A stretch of 64,000 nucleotides of DNA from JAUWVG01 sp964633715 (GCA_964633715.1 CAZWHQ010000006.1:1-64000), one strand, 5' to 3'; shown: positions 34,646-43,443, counted from the first letter of the stretch. The notes: generated by a model not told the origin, from the sequence alone. Numbers and translations are program-made.

Positions 34646-35201
34646 GTGGCCAACGAATGCCCGAAATGTAACACCGAAAATTCCGACACCATAAAATTCT
34701 GTGGGGAATGCGGGACTCCGTTAGAGGAAAAGACTTTTTACATCACCATGGAATACGTCCCTGCGATTGATAGCAGAAATATATGCCTCTCAAGGAAAGT
34801 TCGCCAAGGCCGTTGAAGCCCTGGAGGTAGAAATCAAGCGAGATCCTCTGAGTGCAGCCCCCTTTAAAGATTTAGCCAGCACTTTAACTCATATGTGCAG
34901 ATATGCCGATGCCGAAATCTACTATGCCCGCGCCGCCTCATTGGAAAAGGGACGTTCCACTTCTTATTTGAATAGGATTGACAACACAATCATGTGGAAG
35001 GGATATAGCGATGAAGTAAAAACAGCCATCGACTTATATCCAATCTCAAAAGATGCACAAGCGGTTCAAAAGATTGCTAGAGAAGTACTCAGAAAAATAA
35101 TTAAAATCCAGAATACACTACAAAAAATTCCTCTTAAGAAAAGAACCAGATTCAAAGCATGCAGTTCGATGCTCTGGTTGAAAAAAAGACTGAGATCATA
35201 A
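34646..35201 (+). pseudogene. Remnant of a zinc-ribbon Ser/Thr kinase-TPR protein
   Basis: GTG 34646 (RBS AGGAGGGGATAA) opens VANECPKCNTENSDTIKFCG, nearly the N-terminus of the intact kinase at 55099-57927. It jumps to EEKTFYITMEYVPA, resembling the kinase hinge (compare LFLVMEYV), and stops near 34800. A second frame (34767-35201) carries TPR helices (SQGKFAKAVEALEVEIKRDP; YADAEIYYARAASLEKG). An internal deletion of most of the kinase domain plus a frameshift explain the order. Its 3' end overlaps the convergent MazF-like gene by 6 bp. Confidence 0.8.
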
Positions 35202-35507
35202 ATGAAGGGAGAAGAGAATAGCTTCCCGGACCTCTTCTAATCTTTCAGGTGACAGGATTGTTAAAAGAGAACCAATTTTGTTTTTGGAAACCGTTTGAAT
35301 ATGATCAAAATTAATCACACAGTCTGTGGGCATTCCGTCAGACTTAGACAAAAAAACTTCGCTGGGGATATCTCTTATTGTTGAGGTGATTGGGGCTACA
35401 GTGACTTCGCCCAAATATTCTAATATTGAATCGCGAGTCAGGATCACGACAGGTCTTTTTTTATCTGGTGTTTTGAACCTGTACCATCTGATGTCTCCTC
35501 TTTTCAT
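35196..35507 (-). CDS. MazF/PemK-type mRNA interferase toxin
   Basis: 103 residues. MKRGDIRWYRFKTPDKKRPVVILTRD is the conserved N-terminus, with the catalytic Arg in the KRPVVIL stretch, then VTVAPITSTIRDIPSEVFL (the Thr/Ser after API) and a C-terminal helix SPERLEEVREAILFSL. It is a ribosome-independent endoribonuclease of the MazF family. It overlaps its antitoxin gene by four bases. Confidence 0.92.
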   Translation of the reverse strand: MKRGDIRWYRFKTPDKKRPVVILTRDSILEYLGEVTVAPITSTIRDIPSEVFLSKSDGMPTDCVINFDHIQTVSKNKIGSLLTILSPERLEEVREAILFSLHL

Positions 35508-35737
35508 TTATCCCCCCAATCCTGTTCACTTTCCCATACGCTGAACTCATATTTGCTCACTGGGTGAAGTATATACCCCTTCCGATGTATTTCTTCTAAA
35601 CGCCTGACATTTAGACGTTCGATTGCCTCTCTCAATGCTCTTCGTGTGAAAGAAGAACGGGTGGTTTTGAGTTCTTTGACAATTTTGTCAACTGATTCTA
35701 CCAGGTCTTCATCTAAAGTCATTTGAACTGTACGCAT
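35504..35737 (-). CDS. MazE-like ribbon-helix-helix antitoxin
   Basis: About 77 residues. ATG 35737 is preferred (GAGGAATTCA RBS) over ATG 35749. N-terminal RHH: MRTVQMTLDEDLVESVDKIVKELKTTRSSFTRRALREAI. The C-terminal KYEFSVWESEQDWGDK is the acidic-aromatic tail expected to bind MazF. Downstream of a strong promoter. Confidence 0.9.
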   Translation of the reverse strand: MRTVQMTLDEDLVESVDKIVKELKTTRSSFTRRALREAIERLNVRRLEEIHRKGYILHPVSKYEFSVWESEQDWGDK

Positions 35738-35772
35738 TGAATTCCTCATAATTTATATTTATATCTATAGCT

Positions 35773-35801
35773 ATAATAACGATTAATTACCCACATGTCA
35801 A
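35773..35801 (-). promoter_or_regulatory. Promoter of the MazEF-like pair
   Basis: TTGACA (35801-35796), 17 bp, TATTAT (35778-35773), followed by an AT-rich stretch with ATAGCTATAGATAT, a likely RHH operator. Confidence 0.7.
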
Positions 35802-35841
35802 GGCTTGAACAAAAAAATTGGAAAATTGGGTTGGAAAAGTG

Positions 35842-35852
35842 GGGACAGTCCC
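35842..35852. repeat. GGGGACAGTCCC palindrome, copy 1
   Basis: AAGTGGGGACAGTCCCTAATTTT: short stem GGGAC/GTCCC followed by T-rich sequence. The same word recurs at 62104 and 63016. Confidence 0.6.
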
Positions 35853-35955
35853 TAATTTTCTTACGAATAGAGATTCGAGATCTTTTTTGGTCTCAAGACA
35901 AGAAACGAAGAAGTAGGTCAGAATGACTCATAAATTTTCTAAAACTTAACTCTAG

Positions 35956-36025
35956 ATGGCGTGAAATGGTTAGGTTTCTTTCTGAAACTGTCGCATCAGA
36001 AAGAAACCTAACCATTTCACGCCAT
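35956..36025. repeat. Perfect 30-bp inverted repeat with 10-bp loop
   Basis: Left arm 35956-35985 starts ATGGCGTGAAATGG; right arm 35996-36025 is its exact reverse complement; the loop is AACTGTCGCA. The outer 12 bases (ATGGCGTGAAAT) match the ends of the REP-like units at 37310, 37741 and 38945. It would form a very stable hairpin. It sits between the MazEF promoter and the ATPase promoter. Confidence 0.9.
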
Positions 36026-36081
36026 TTTATTAGACGAAAAAGTTCATCCGGAAAACTCGATAAATACTAGAAAATCAGTAC

Positions 36082-36115
36082 TTGACATCCTGATTTTCAA
36101 TGATATAATAAGATC
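36082..36115 (+). promoter_or_regulatory. Promoter giving a probably leaderless transcript
   Basis: TTGACA (36082-36087), 16 bp, TATAAT (36104-36109). The ATG of the ATPase begins only 6 bp after the -10, so the transcript should start at or next to the start codon. Confidence 0.75.
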
Positions 36116-37264
36116 ATGATTCCGCGTCCCCATGCTATTGAGCGAATTACCACTGTGTTTAAAGTTCATCCTATTGCTGCTCTGCTGGGCCCACGCCAAT
36201 GCGGCAAAACTACTCTGGCCAGGATGATATCAGAACGCGAGCAATGTACTTATTTTGACCTAGAAAATCCAGTCGATCTCAGGCGGCTTTCCGCACCCTT
36301 GAGTACACTCGAGGAACTTTCAGGATTGGTCGTTATAGATGAGGTTCAAAGGCGGCCCGACCTCTTCGAGCTTCTCAGAGTTCTGGTTGATCGCCCCAAA
36401 AGCTCTGTCCGTTTTCTCATACTGGGCTCCGCATCGCCAGGATTGATCAAAGGAGCTTCAGATTCTCTGGCCGGAAGGATCGGATTTATCGATCTTTCGG
36501 GATTCGACCTAAGGGAAGTAGGCACGGAAAAGCGACACCCTCTCTGGATCAGGGGTGGTTTTCCAAGATCTTTTTTGGCAGAAGATGATACTTCAAGTAC
36601 TGCCTGGCGAGAGGATTTTATCCGCACATTCCTTGAAAGAGACATCCCTCAGTTGGGCATCACCATTCCCGCAGAAACTTTGAGACGGTTCTGGACCATG
36701 ATTTCTCATTATCATGGTCAAGTGTGGAATGCAGCACATTTTGCTCGTTCTCTCGGCACTTCAGAAAAGACTGCCCGCCGCTATCTCGATATTCTTGCTG
36801 GTGCTTATGTGGTCAGAGTTCTTCCTCCGTGGTACGAAAACATTCGTAAACGTCAGGTAAAAGCTCCCAAAATTTATATAAGAGACAGTGGTATTCTTCA
36901 TGCACTTCTCCAAATAAATACATTGGCCGACCTGCAAGGGCACCCAAAAATCGGTTCCTCCTGGGAAGGTTTTTGTTTGGAACAAATAGTCGGAGGATTG
37001 AAAACACGTGATGTATACTTTTGGGCAACACATGCGGGTGCTGAATTGGATCTTCTGGTAAACGTAGAAGGTAATCGGTATGGTTTCGAATTCAAATACG
37101 CCGATGCACCCGGTTCAAACCGCTCGATGCGAATTGCTTTTGAAGACCTAGGGCTTGAACATTTATGGATAATTTATCCTGGACGGGAAAAATATGACAT
37201 TGATGAGGGCATCTCGGTCATTCCCATCGACCTTATCCAAAGTCTCCCTGTTTTCAAGAAATAG
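36116..37264 (+). CDS. ATPase of the AAA_14/DUF4143 family
   Basis: 382 residues. Walker A GPRQCGKT (25-32), Walker B LVVIDEVQRRP (71-81), sensor LILGSASPGLI, then the DUF4143 C-terminal domain (TSEKTARRYLDILAGAYVVRVLPPW; GSSWEGFCLEQIVGGL; YFWATHAGAELDLLV, which resembles a restriction-endonuclease-like core with GAELDLLV and GFEFKYAD). These ATPases are common mobile accessory genes of unclear function. Leaderless start as described for 36082. Flanked by REP-like palindromes on both sides. Confidence 0.9.
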   Translation: MIPRPHAIERITTVFKVHPIAALLGPRQCGKTTLARMISEREQCTYFDLENPVDLRRLSAPLSTLEELSGLVVIDEVQRRPDLFELLRVLVDRPKSSVRFLILGSASPGLIKGASDSLAGRIGFIDLSGFDLREVGTEKRHPLWIRGGFPRSFLAEDDTSSTAWREDFIRTFLERDIPQLGITIPAETLRRFWTMISHYHGQVWNAAHFARSLGTSEKTARRYLDILAGAYVVRVLPPWYENIRKRQVKAPKIYIRDSGILHALLQINTLADLQGHPKIGSSWEGFCLEQIVGGLKTRDVYFWATHAGAELDLLVNVEGNRYGFEFKYADAPGSNRSMRIAFEDLGLEHLWIIYPGREKYDIDEGISVIPIDLIQSLPVFKK

Positions 37265-37309
37265 GATTCTACTCCAAGCAAGACAATTTACTGCTTTTCA
37301 TACAAAAAA

Positions 37310-37338
37310 ATGGCGCCAAATATTACAATTCCATGGAT
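37310..37338 (+). repeat. REP-like palindromic unit, copy 1
   Basis: 29 bp beginning ATGGCGCCAAATATTACAAT and ending TCCATGGAT. It shares AAATATTACAATTC with the copy at 38945. Confidence 0.65.
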
Positions 37339-37648
37339 TCAAATCTGCCAGACAATTCGATCACTTGCTTTTCTCTGTTTTGGAACGCCTTCGGCCATCT
37401 TTTGAAGCTGAATCAGAATTTGAATTTTTTCCTTAAAGGATAATGCAGACAGATCCTTTCTTCTCTGTTTTTTTACTCTAATAATATTCTCAAGAACCTT
37501 ATTTTGCGCCAAAGTACATTTCCTTAAATCGCAGGTATTTATCGTAAAGTTCAACGGAATACTGAACGGCCTCCTTCACAAGGTCATTGTAAACAGGGAT
37601 GAATTGGACGGGGACTCCTTCCTTTATGATTTTAAGGGTTTTTTCCAC
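37339..37648 (-). pseudogene. Small conserved protein gene split by a one-base frameshift
   Basis: From GTG 37648 one frame reads VEKTLKIIKEGVPVQFIPVY, then KEAVQYSVELYDKYLRFKEMYFGAK and stops. One base out of frame the sequence continues KVLENIIRVKKQRRKDLSALSF then EKIQILIQLQKMAEGV and ends RIVWQI at 37339. The two halves join exactly at an AAAA run near 37505. The C-terminal half resembles small proteins of the LSFEEKI-LQxMA type often linked to mobile or toxin-antitoxin loci. The function is unknown. Confidence 0.65.
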
Positions 37649-37740
37649 TATTTATTCTATATCACAGCATTCAGGTCTGTTCAAGGTAGGGGGATCGCCC
37701 CTCCCGGGAGAATCCTCTAAGATTTGCTGAATAAATTAGA

Positions 37741-37769
37741 ATGTCGTGAATTGTTATATTTCACGCCAT
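37741..37769 (-). repeat. REP-like palindromic unit, copy 2
   Basis: On the minus strand this 29-bp unit begins ATGGCGTGAAATATAACAAT and ends TCACGACAT; ends ATGgCGTGAA and TTCACGaCAT are inverted. It matches copy 3 at 24 of 29 positions in inverted orientation. 37649-37740 and 37770-37946 hold no recognisable gene. Confidence 0.75.
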
Positions 37770-37946
37770 ATTATCGACCATACTATTGTTCGTGTGATAG
37801 GTTAGTTCCTATATATCGGCGTGTGGATATGGAGCGAGATAGAAATTAACTACCACATTCTGAGACAAAGGTGGTGAGATTTGCTTTGCCGTTCAATTGA
37901 CATCTCATTCTCTTCTATGATAATTCTTGCATTAGCTCAGAAACAA

Positions 37947-38789
37947 TCAGGCTATGATGCCATTAAAGTCGTGTCGAATCTCTTGCCCGATGTCTATGAA
38001 GCCATTCTGGAAGCAGCGGAAGAACACAATTTGCCTGTGTATGGTCAAGTTCCAAAACGAGTTGGCCTTGAGAAGGCGATGAATTCCGGACAACTTTCAT
38101 TCGAACACTTGAATCACTTCTTGGATGCGCTGTATCCAAGCGACTCTTCGGACGAACGCGCAGACCTAGGAAAAATTCCAAGCCTTGCCGCTATGACGGT
38201 GGCCAAAGGCGTTTGGATTTGTCCCACTCTTGAAATGTTCCGTATATATGCTGCTAATCCCGAGGAGATTAAAGCAATCCGCAATCACCCCTCAATGAAG
38301 TATGTTCCCGCACAACGCAGGAATGCCTGGAACGAATTGGAGCGTTATCTCTTATCCGACCAATGGGACAGTAAAGGGAGGGAGCCAGTGTTTGATGTTA
38401 TGTTCCGTATGGTCAAGGGGCTGCATGAAGCTGGAGCCAAGCTAATTGTCGGAACCGATTGTCCGATACCGTTCGAGGTGCCTGGATTCTCTTTACATGG
38501 AGAACTAAAAAATTTTGTGGATGCAGGCTTGACACCGTATGCAGCCATAAAGGCTGCAACACGAGATGCTGCCGAGTTTGTAGGAGCGTTGGATAAATTC
38601 GGAACGGTTGCGGTAGGACGACGTGCTGACTTGATACTTGTCAAAGCTAATCCGCTTGACGATATAGCGAACGATGCCAAACGCGTTGGCGTGATGGTTC
38701 GGGGTCGTTGGTTTTCGGAAAGCGAGCTTCAAGAGAAACTCGATGTGCTTGCAGAGAAGTTTGCAAAGAAAGATACAAACGACATTTAG
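37947..38789 (+). pseudogene. Amidohydrolase (imidazolonepropionase-like), N-terminus missing
   Basis: Starting at SGYDAIKVVSNLLPDVYEAI the frame matches the second half of metal-dependent amidohydrolases: LPVYGQVPK, QLSFEHLNHFLDAL, LIVGTDCPIPFEVPGFSLHGEL, AATRDAAEFVGA, GRRADLILVKANPL. The N-terminal beta-sandwich and the HxH zinc motif are absent. The roughly 22 residues before it in the same frame (to 37881) are unrelated. About 280 residues remain of about 430. It is bounded by inverted REP-like units at 37741 and 38945. Confidence 0.85.
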
Positions 38790-38855
38790 GCCCCGGTGTG
38801 CGTTGTCAAATAAATTGGATACACACGATGATTTTCTAAGCGATGTTTTGTTTAA

Positions 38856-38939
38856 AACTCCTTCTGGAAAGACGACGGTCCCGGCCTCCCTGAAGTCGAA
38901 GAGGCAAAGAAGAGGCTGGCTGGGCTGAAGAACCAATAA
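38856..38939 (+). pseudogene. C-terminal tail of a TPR/kinase protein
   Basis: The frame reads FWKDDGPGLPEVEEAKKRLA then GLKNQ-stop, closely matching the end of the TPR gene at 63037 (LWKNADAGLPEVDDAKTRLTAL). An isolated remnant; nothing of the preceding domains is visible. Confidence 0.7.
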
Positions 38940-38944
38940 ACAAT

Positions 38945-38973
38945 ATGTCGCTAAATATTACAATTCACGGCAT
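38945..38973 (+). repeat. REP-like palindromic unit, copy 3
   Basis: 29 bp beginning ATGTCGCTAAATATTACAAT and ending TCACGGCAT. With the inverted copy at 37741 it frames the amidohydrolase fragment. Confidence 0.75.
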
Positions 38974-39009
38974 GTTTCCAATGAGGAGATGCTCTGATTC
39001 CTGCTGTGG

Positions 39010-41463
39010 CTAAATAGAGCCTGGGCCCTTTGTGCGTTTGATCACAACCAGGGTGATGTCGTCATTTTGGGGAGCCCCGGCCGTAAAATCAGATATGGCT
39101 CTGAGGATGGCCGCCTGAATTTCCCGGGCCGGTTTATTCACGTTCTTTTTTATAACATCCACCAGACGCCTCTCTCCAAAGTATTTCTCCTCTTCCTTTG
39201 CTTCAACCTCCCTGAGGGCTTCTGTTATCCCGTCTGTGAAGAGCACGAGCACGTCGCCCGGTTCTATTTTGGATGTGTGCTGCTTGTATTTCTGATTTGC
39301 CAGGAAACCTATAATAAGCCCATTGGCACTGAGCTTCTTATAATCTCCGTTTTCTCTAAAGTGCAGCGGGGGATTGTGCCCGGCATTTGTCGAGATGAAT
39401 GTGGATGAGCGGCGGTCCAGGACGCCGTAAAAAAATGTGGCAAACATGTTGATATCGGTTGACCTTACGAGAAGGTCGTTCATACGGGCTATGACGGAGG
39501 CGATTTCAGTGGGGGCGACAGCCTGCCCGTGAAGTCCTGCCTGAAGATTGGCCATCAGAAGGGCGGCAGGGATCCCCTTCCCGCACACGTCCCCGATCGC
39601 AATCCCCAGATGCCCGGATGGCAGATCGATAAAATCAAAATAATCCCCTCCAACCTGGAGACTGGGAATATTTGTGCCAATGATCTCGAATCCCGGAATT
39701 TGGGGCATCTCGTCTGGCAGGAGTTTTTCCTGAATGTCCCGGGCTGTCTTTAATTCCCGTTCCAGATGCTCCCGTTCGAGAGCTTCTTCCTGTCCGATCT
39801 TTAACGCCGCCGTCATCTTGTTAAAGGAGACGGCCAAATCACCCAGTTCATCTTCGTTGGGAATTTCGATATAGGCATCGAGATCGCCCTTGGCCACCCG
39901 CTGTGTGCCCTTCTGAAGGGATCGGACAGCCGATGTAATCCCTCCGGTAATCCGGACGCCAAAGTACAGGGCAAAAGCCTCGAGCACAAAAAGCATAAAG
40001 GCCATTACGAGAAGACCGACAAAGATTACTAAACTCAGCGGATTTCTTTCAGAAACTAAATCCAATATAAAATTCTTCACGCTTCCCTCTGTAAGCAGAA
40101 GAATGGAAAAGTTCTGAAACCTCCCCTCAGCAAAGGAGATGACATCCAGTTCGCTCATTCCGGAATAGAGCTTTTTTTGCAGAATCGAAGAATCCTTTTT
40201 TTCCGGAGAGGTGAGGGTTTGATCTCTGTTTTCATACGTCCCGGAAATTTCTCTTTTCTCAGGGGCGGGTTTTTCGGTTTTTAGGCCAATGACTTTCTCC
40301 CTGCCCAATGCTTGAAAGGTGATCGGATTCGTAAGCGTCAGCTTCACATCGCTGTGGAGAATATTGGCTATCCGGCTCATCATGGTTTCATCGACGATTC
40401 CGCCCGAAAGACGCAGGGTGTCACCCTCTCCCTCGCTGAAATCCAGAAGCCAGAGTTCCGGGTCGATCCAAAAATATTTGGCGCTCCCAAAAACCTCCCA
40501 CTCTGAAGCAAACGCCCTTTCAGCCTCTATGGCCTTAAGGAATTCAGGCAGCCAGATGGGCAAAGCTCCTTCTTCGAGAATTTCGCCCCCCTTTTTTTCA
40601 TAAGCAAAGGAGGTACTTGAGAGGACATGGATAAAATTATCATCCAGAGCGGCAATTTTCGCCCAGTCGTAGAAGAGAGCCTGTGCGCGGGTGGCCCGGT
40701 TCAAACCCAGTGTGCTGTATATAATGATAAGGCCCATCGCTGCAACCAATAAAACCGGAACGACGGTTATGAGAAAAGAGCTTACGGCCAGTTTCGGGCG
40801 GATTTTCATAAACTGCAGACGGATGGCAAAAAAGAGGTTAAAGAGGCTGAGAAAATAAAAAAGCCGCAGAGACCAGACACTGTACTTGGCCAGATTGACT
40901 TCGAACCGATTGGTCGTTTCAACCTCTTGTGTCTCTGCTGTAACAACATTTGATATGACCTTTTCCGTTGTGCTTATTTGACCGGTCGGAAAGCCCGCTG
41001 TCAGCAGCACAAAAGCCAAAAGGCCCAGCATAAAATAGACGGCCCTCCGGCGGGAGGTGAGGTGCCTGAAAGGCTTATATCTGCGAAAAAGCAGAAAGAC
41101 AAAGGTTATGGATCCGGAGACATAGACAAATCCAGGCTCCACCGCCGCAAGCACCAGAAAAACAAATCCTACAGCCAACACAACAGTCCAAAACTTCTTA
41201 AACTTTGTCTCAAGAAACAGCATGCGGATGACATTTATCCATGTGACAAGGGCAGCGAGAGCGACACACCAGATAGCAAAACCTGACCTTGTCCCCATAA
41301 CTACCCGCAGCAGCCATATAACAAGGCTTCCTCCAAGGATAAAAGTGATCAACCGCCAGACAGGATCGTTGAGGGCAGATATTCTCTGTTTGGGCAGTCC
41401 GGGAAGAGAAAACCTTTCTGCGGATTTTGTGTTTGGCTTTTTTCCCAAATCTTTTCCGGGCAT
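39010..41463 (-). CDS. Membrane-bound SpoIIE-type Ser/Thr phosphatase with HAMP domain
   Basis: 817 residues. Several membrane helices in the first 250 residues, an extracytoplasmic region (about 255-465), a membrane helix, HAMP (about 505-560; GGITSAVRSLQKGTQRVAKG and EDELGDLAVSFNKMTAAL), a helical linker with EQEKLLPDEMPQIPGFE-like sequence, and a C-terminal SpoIIE/PP2C domain (VGGDYFDFIDL, IAIGDVCGKGIPAALLMA, LVLFTDGITEA, DDITLVVIKR) with the metal-binding Asp and Gly motifs intact. Such phosphatases control partner-switching anti-anti-sigma proteins, but no STAS or kinase gene lies beside it. ATG 41463 follows the racemase stop by 12 bp. Confidence 0.92.
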   Translation of the reverse strand: MPGKDLGKKPNTKSAERFSLPGLPKQRISALNDPVWRLITFILGGSLVIWLLRVVMGTRSGFAIWCVALAALVTWINVIRMLFLETKFKKFWTVVLAVGFVFLVLAAVEPGFVYVSGSITFVFLLFRRYKPFRHLTSRRRAVYFMLGLLAFVLLTAGFPTGQISTTEKVISNVVTAETQEVETTNRFEVNLAKYSVWSLRLFYFLSLFNLFFAIRLQFMKIRPKLAVSSFLITVVPVLLVAAMGLIIIYSTLGLNRATRAQALFYDWAKIAALDDNFIHVLSSTSFAYEKKGGEILEEGALPIWLPEFLKAIEAERAFASEWEVFGSAKYFWIDPELWLLDFSEGEGDTLRLSGGIVDETMMSRIANILHSDVKLTLTNPITFQALGREKVIGLKTEKPAPEKREISGTYENRDQTLTSPEKKDSSILQKKLYSGMSELDVISFAEGRFQNFSILLLTEGSVKNFILDLVSERNPLSLVIFVGLLVMAFMLFVLEAFALYFGVRITGGITSAVRSLQKGTQRVAKGDLDAYIEIPNEDELGDLAVSFNKMTAALKIGQEEALEREHLERELKTARDIQEKLLPDEMPQIPGFEIIGTNIPSLQVGGDYFDFIDLPSGHLGIAIGDVCGKGIPAALLMANLQAGLHGQAVAPTEIASVIARMNDLLVRSTDINMFATFFYGVLDRRSSTFISTNAGHNPPLHFRENGDYKKLSANGLIIGFLANQKYKQHTSKIEPGDVLVLFTDGITEALREVEAKEEEKYFGERRLVDVIKKNVNKPAREIQAAILRAISDFTAGAPQNDDITLVVIKRTKGPGSI

Positions 41464-41475
41464 GGTTTTTTTAGT

Positions 41476-42186
41476 CTATCGCACTTGGCACCCGGCTTCA
41501 AGAACAGCCTTTTGTGCGAGGATGGCCATGGGTTCGATAAGAGGCACTGAGATGTCTTTGTCTTTAAGAACAAGCGGGATTTCCGTGCACCCGGCCACAA
41601 TGGCTTCTGCCCCCCTTAAAATCAGACCCTCTGCGGTACGGATGATGTCTTCTTCGGGGGAACCGGAAGTAAATCCCGCCTTTATCCCCCGGGCGCCGAA
41701 AATAGCGTCCATCACCTTTTGCTGATTGCTGTCCTTTGGAACAATCACTTCAATTCCGGCCTGACCGAATTTATCTTGGAAGAGTTTGGACACGACCGTT
41801 CCTGTACTGGCGATAAGCCCCACTTTTTTTAGCTCTGGAATATTTTCTTTGGCCCAGTTTACAGCCTCGTCCAGCAAATTTAAGAATGGGACGTCAAAGA
41901 GAGTGAGAACTTCAGGCATAAAATAATGGGCTGTCACACACGGCATAATGACAAAATCGGCACCGGTATCCTTGAGTCTCTGGATGCCTTCCAAAAGAAA
42001 AGGAACCGGGCTGGGCCCCTGCCCCAGAATCGCATCTGTCCGTGCCGGAATTTCCGGATTGCTGTCGATAATAATCCGGAGGTGGTCCTGGTCTTTTTCC
42101 ACCTTGGTGTGCTTGATAATCAAAGAGTACATATAGGCTGTCGCTTCCGGCCCCATTCCGCCTAAAATACCTATTGTTTTTTTCAT
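41476..42186 (-). CDS. Aspartate/glutamate racemase family protein
   Basis: 236 residues. MKKTIGILGGMGPEATAYMY is the N-terminal signature. The two catalytic cysteines are visible in VIMPCVTAHYF (usually MPCNTAHY; Asn changed to Val here) and AIVAGCTEIPLV. Cofactor-independent interconversion of D- and L-Asp or Glu is the family reaction. The Asn to Val change next to the first Cys may alter substrate choice. It lies 3 bp downstream of the aminopeptidase gene, in one operon. Confidence 0.88.
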   Translation of the reverse strand: MKKTIGILGGMGPEATAYMYSLIIKHTKVEKDQDHLRIIIDSNPEIPARTDAILGQGPSPVPFLLEGIQRLKDTGADFVIMPCVTAHYFMPEVLTLFDVPFLNLLDEAVNWAKENIPELKKVGLIASTGTVVSKLFQDKFGQAGIEVIVPKDSNQQKVMDAIFGARGIKAGFTSGSPEEDIIRTAEGLILRGAEAIVAGCTEIPLVLKDKDISVPLIEPMAILAQKAVLEAGCQVR

Positions 42187-42189
42187 TGT

Positions 42190-43308
42190 CTATTTTATAA
42201 GTTCCTTGAGTTTGTCTAAAGGAAGAGCTTCGACTTTAACGCCTTTCCTCTCCATGGTTTCCGCTTTAAACAGCGAATTGATAATGGCTTCCTCACAGGC
42301 TTCAGCCGCGGCCAGAAACAGCGGCGACATCTGGTGATTCCAGAGAACAGCCATTTGTCTTGTCTTTTCCTGGGTCCGGTAGGGAATGCGCAGGTCTTTG
42401 GCTGTCGAGAAGGCGATGCAGAAATCCCCGCTTCCGTTAGAGTAAAATCCCCCGGTCCTTACGATTCCCAGAAGCGCCCGTTTGGCCAGTCTCTTTAAGT
42501 TCCGGCTGTCAAGAGGCGCATCTGTGGCGACAACAACCATACACGATCCTTCAGGCTGGTTGTCTTCGGTCTCCCGCATATAGTGACGCCCCAGTTTTTG
42601 GCCTGCAGGGATAGAGCCGATCTGGAGAACACCTCCGAAGTTTGTCTGGACTAAAACACCCACAGTGTATCCGCCCTGTGCTTCCGCAAGTTGACGCGAA
42701 GAGGTGCCGATGCCTCCCTTATAGCCCAGGCAGGTTGTCCCTGTGCCGGCCCCGACGTTGCCTTCCTCAACAACTCCCCCGGCAGCCTTTTTAATGGCCT
42801 CAAATATATGCTCTTCCTTAACGTGCCTGCCCCGGATATCGTTGAGCCGTCCGTCATTGGTTTCCCCGACAACGATGTTGACCGAGCCCACTCTCTCGTT
42901 TCCAGGAAGGCCGAGTATATAGCTGAGGAGCGCATTGGCGGCTGTGGGTACACTTAACGTATTGGTTAAAATAATTGGGGTTTCGATGACTCCGAGTTCT
43001 TCGATCTGCAGGGCTCCCGTTAGTTTTCCATACCCATTGGCCACATAGACAGCCCCCGGAACTTTCTCCTGGAAAACGTTTCCCCCGTGCGGCAGAATGG
43101 CTGTCACCCCGGTCCGCACATTATCTCCCTGGATTAGAGTGACATGCCCGACCTTAACTCCTTCCACATCGGTAATGGCGTTTAATTTGCCCGGTTCAAG
43201 AATGCCGGTTTTGATGCCAAACTCTCTCATCCTCGGCCGCTGCTCGGCAGAAAGGCTGGAGAGGCCCAAAACCAGAAGGCTGAGTAAAACGAGGCTCATT
43301 ATCTTCAT
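42190..43308 (-). CDS. P1-family (DmpA-like) aminopeptidase, exported
   Basis: About 372 residues from ATG 43308, whose AGGAG is nine bases upstream; ATG 43317 abuts the RBS. Cleavable signal ending SLSAEQ. Family motifs: FGIKTGILEPGKLNAITDVEGVKVGHVT, TNTLSVPTAANAL, GNVGAGTGTTCLGYKGGIGTSSR (autoproteolysis and nucleophile region), then VGVLVQTNFGG and ATDAPLDSRNL. DmpA-type enzymes release N-terminal L- or D-residues from peptides, amides and esters after self-cleavage into two chains. Pairing with an Asp/Glu racemase suggests handling of D-amino-acid-containing peptides. Confidence 0.9.
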   Translation of the reverse strand: MKIMSLVLLSLLVLGLSSLSAEQRPRMREFGIKTGILEPGKLNAITDVEGVKVGHVTLIQGDNVRTGVTAILPHGGNVFQEKVPGAVYVANGYGKLTGALQIEELGVIETPIILTNTLSVPTAANALLSYILGLPGNERVGSVNIVVGETNDGRLNDIRGRHVKEEHIFEAIKKAAGGVVEEGNVGAGTGTTCLGYKGGIGTSSRQLAEAQGGYTVGVLVQTNFGGVLQIGSIPAGQKLGRHYMRETEDNQPEGSCMVVVATDAPLDSRNLKRLAKRALLGIVRTGGFYSNGSGDFCIAFSTAKDLRIPYRTQEKTRQMAVLWNHQMSPLFLAAAEACEEAIINSLFKAETMERKGVKVEALPLDKLKELIK

Positions 43309-43443
43309 TTTCCCCATCTCCTTTAATAAAAGTGAGAATAAAATGGTAGTTTAACCGTCTAAAAAATGCAACTTTGAAAGATTAGAGAAAGGGAGAGTTG
43401 ATGGCATAGACAATAAATTCGTTGGGGATACAGATAAGCGGTA

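Noticed and set aside
37741..38973. Complete insertion sequence bounded by the inverted REP-like units
   Set aside because: The enclosed gene is an amidohydrolase fragment, not a transposase, and no target duplication is visible.
43400..43430. Possible sigma-54 promoter (TGGCATAGACAATAAA) upstream of the CHAT gene
   Set aside because: The -12 GC element is missing, while a good sigma-70-type TTGACA/TATATA pair lies closer to the start.
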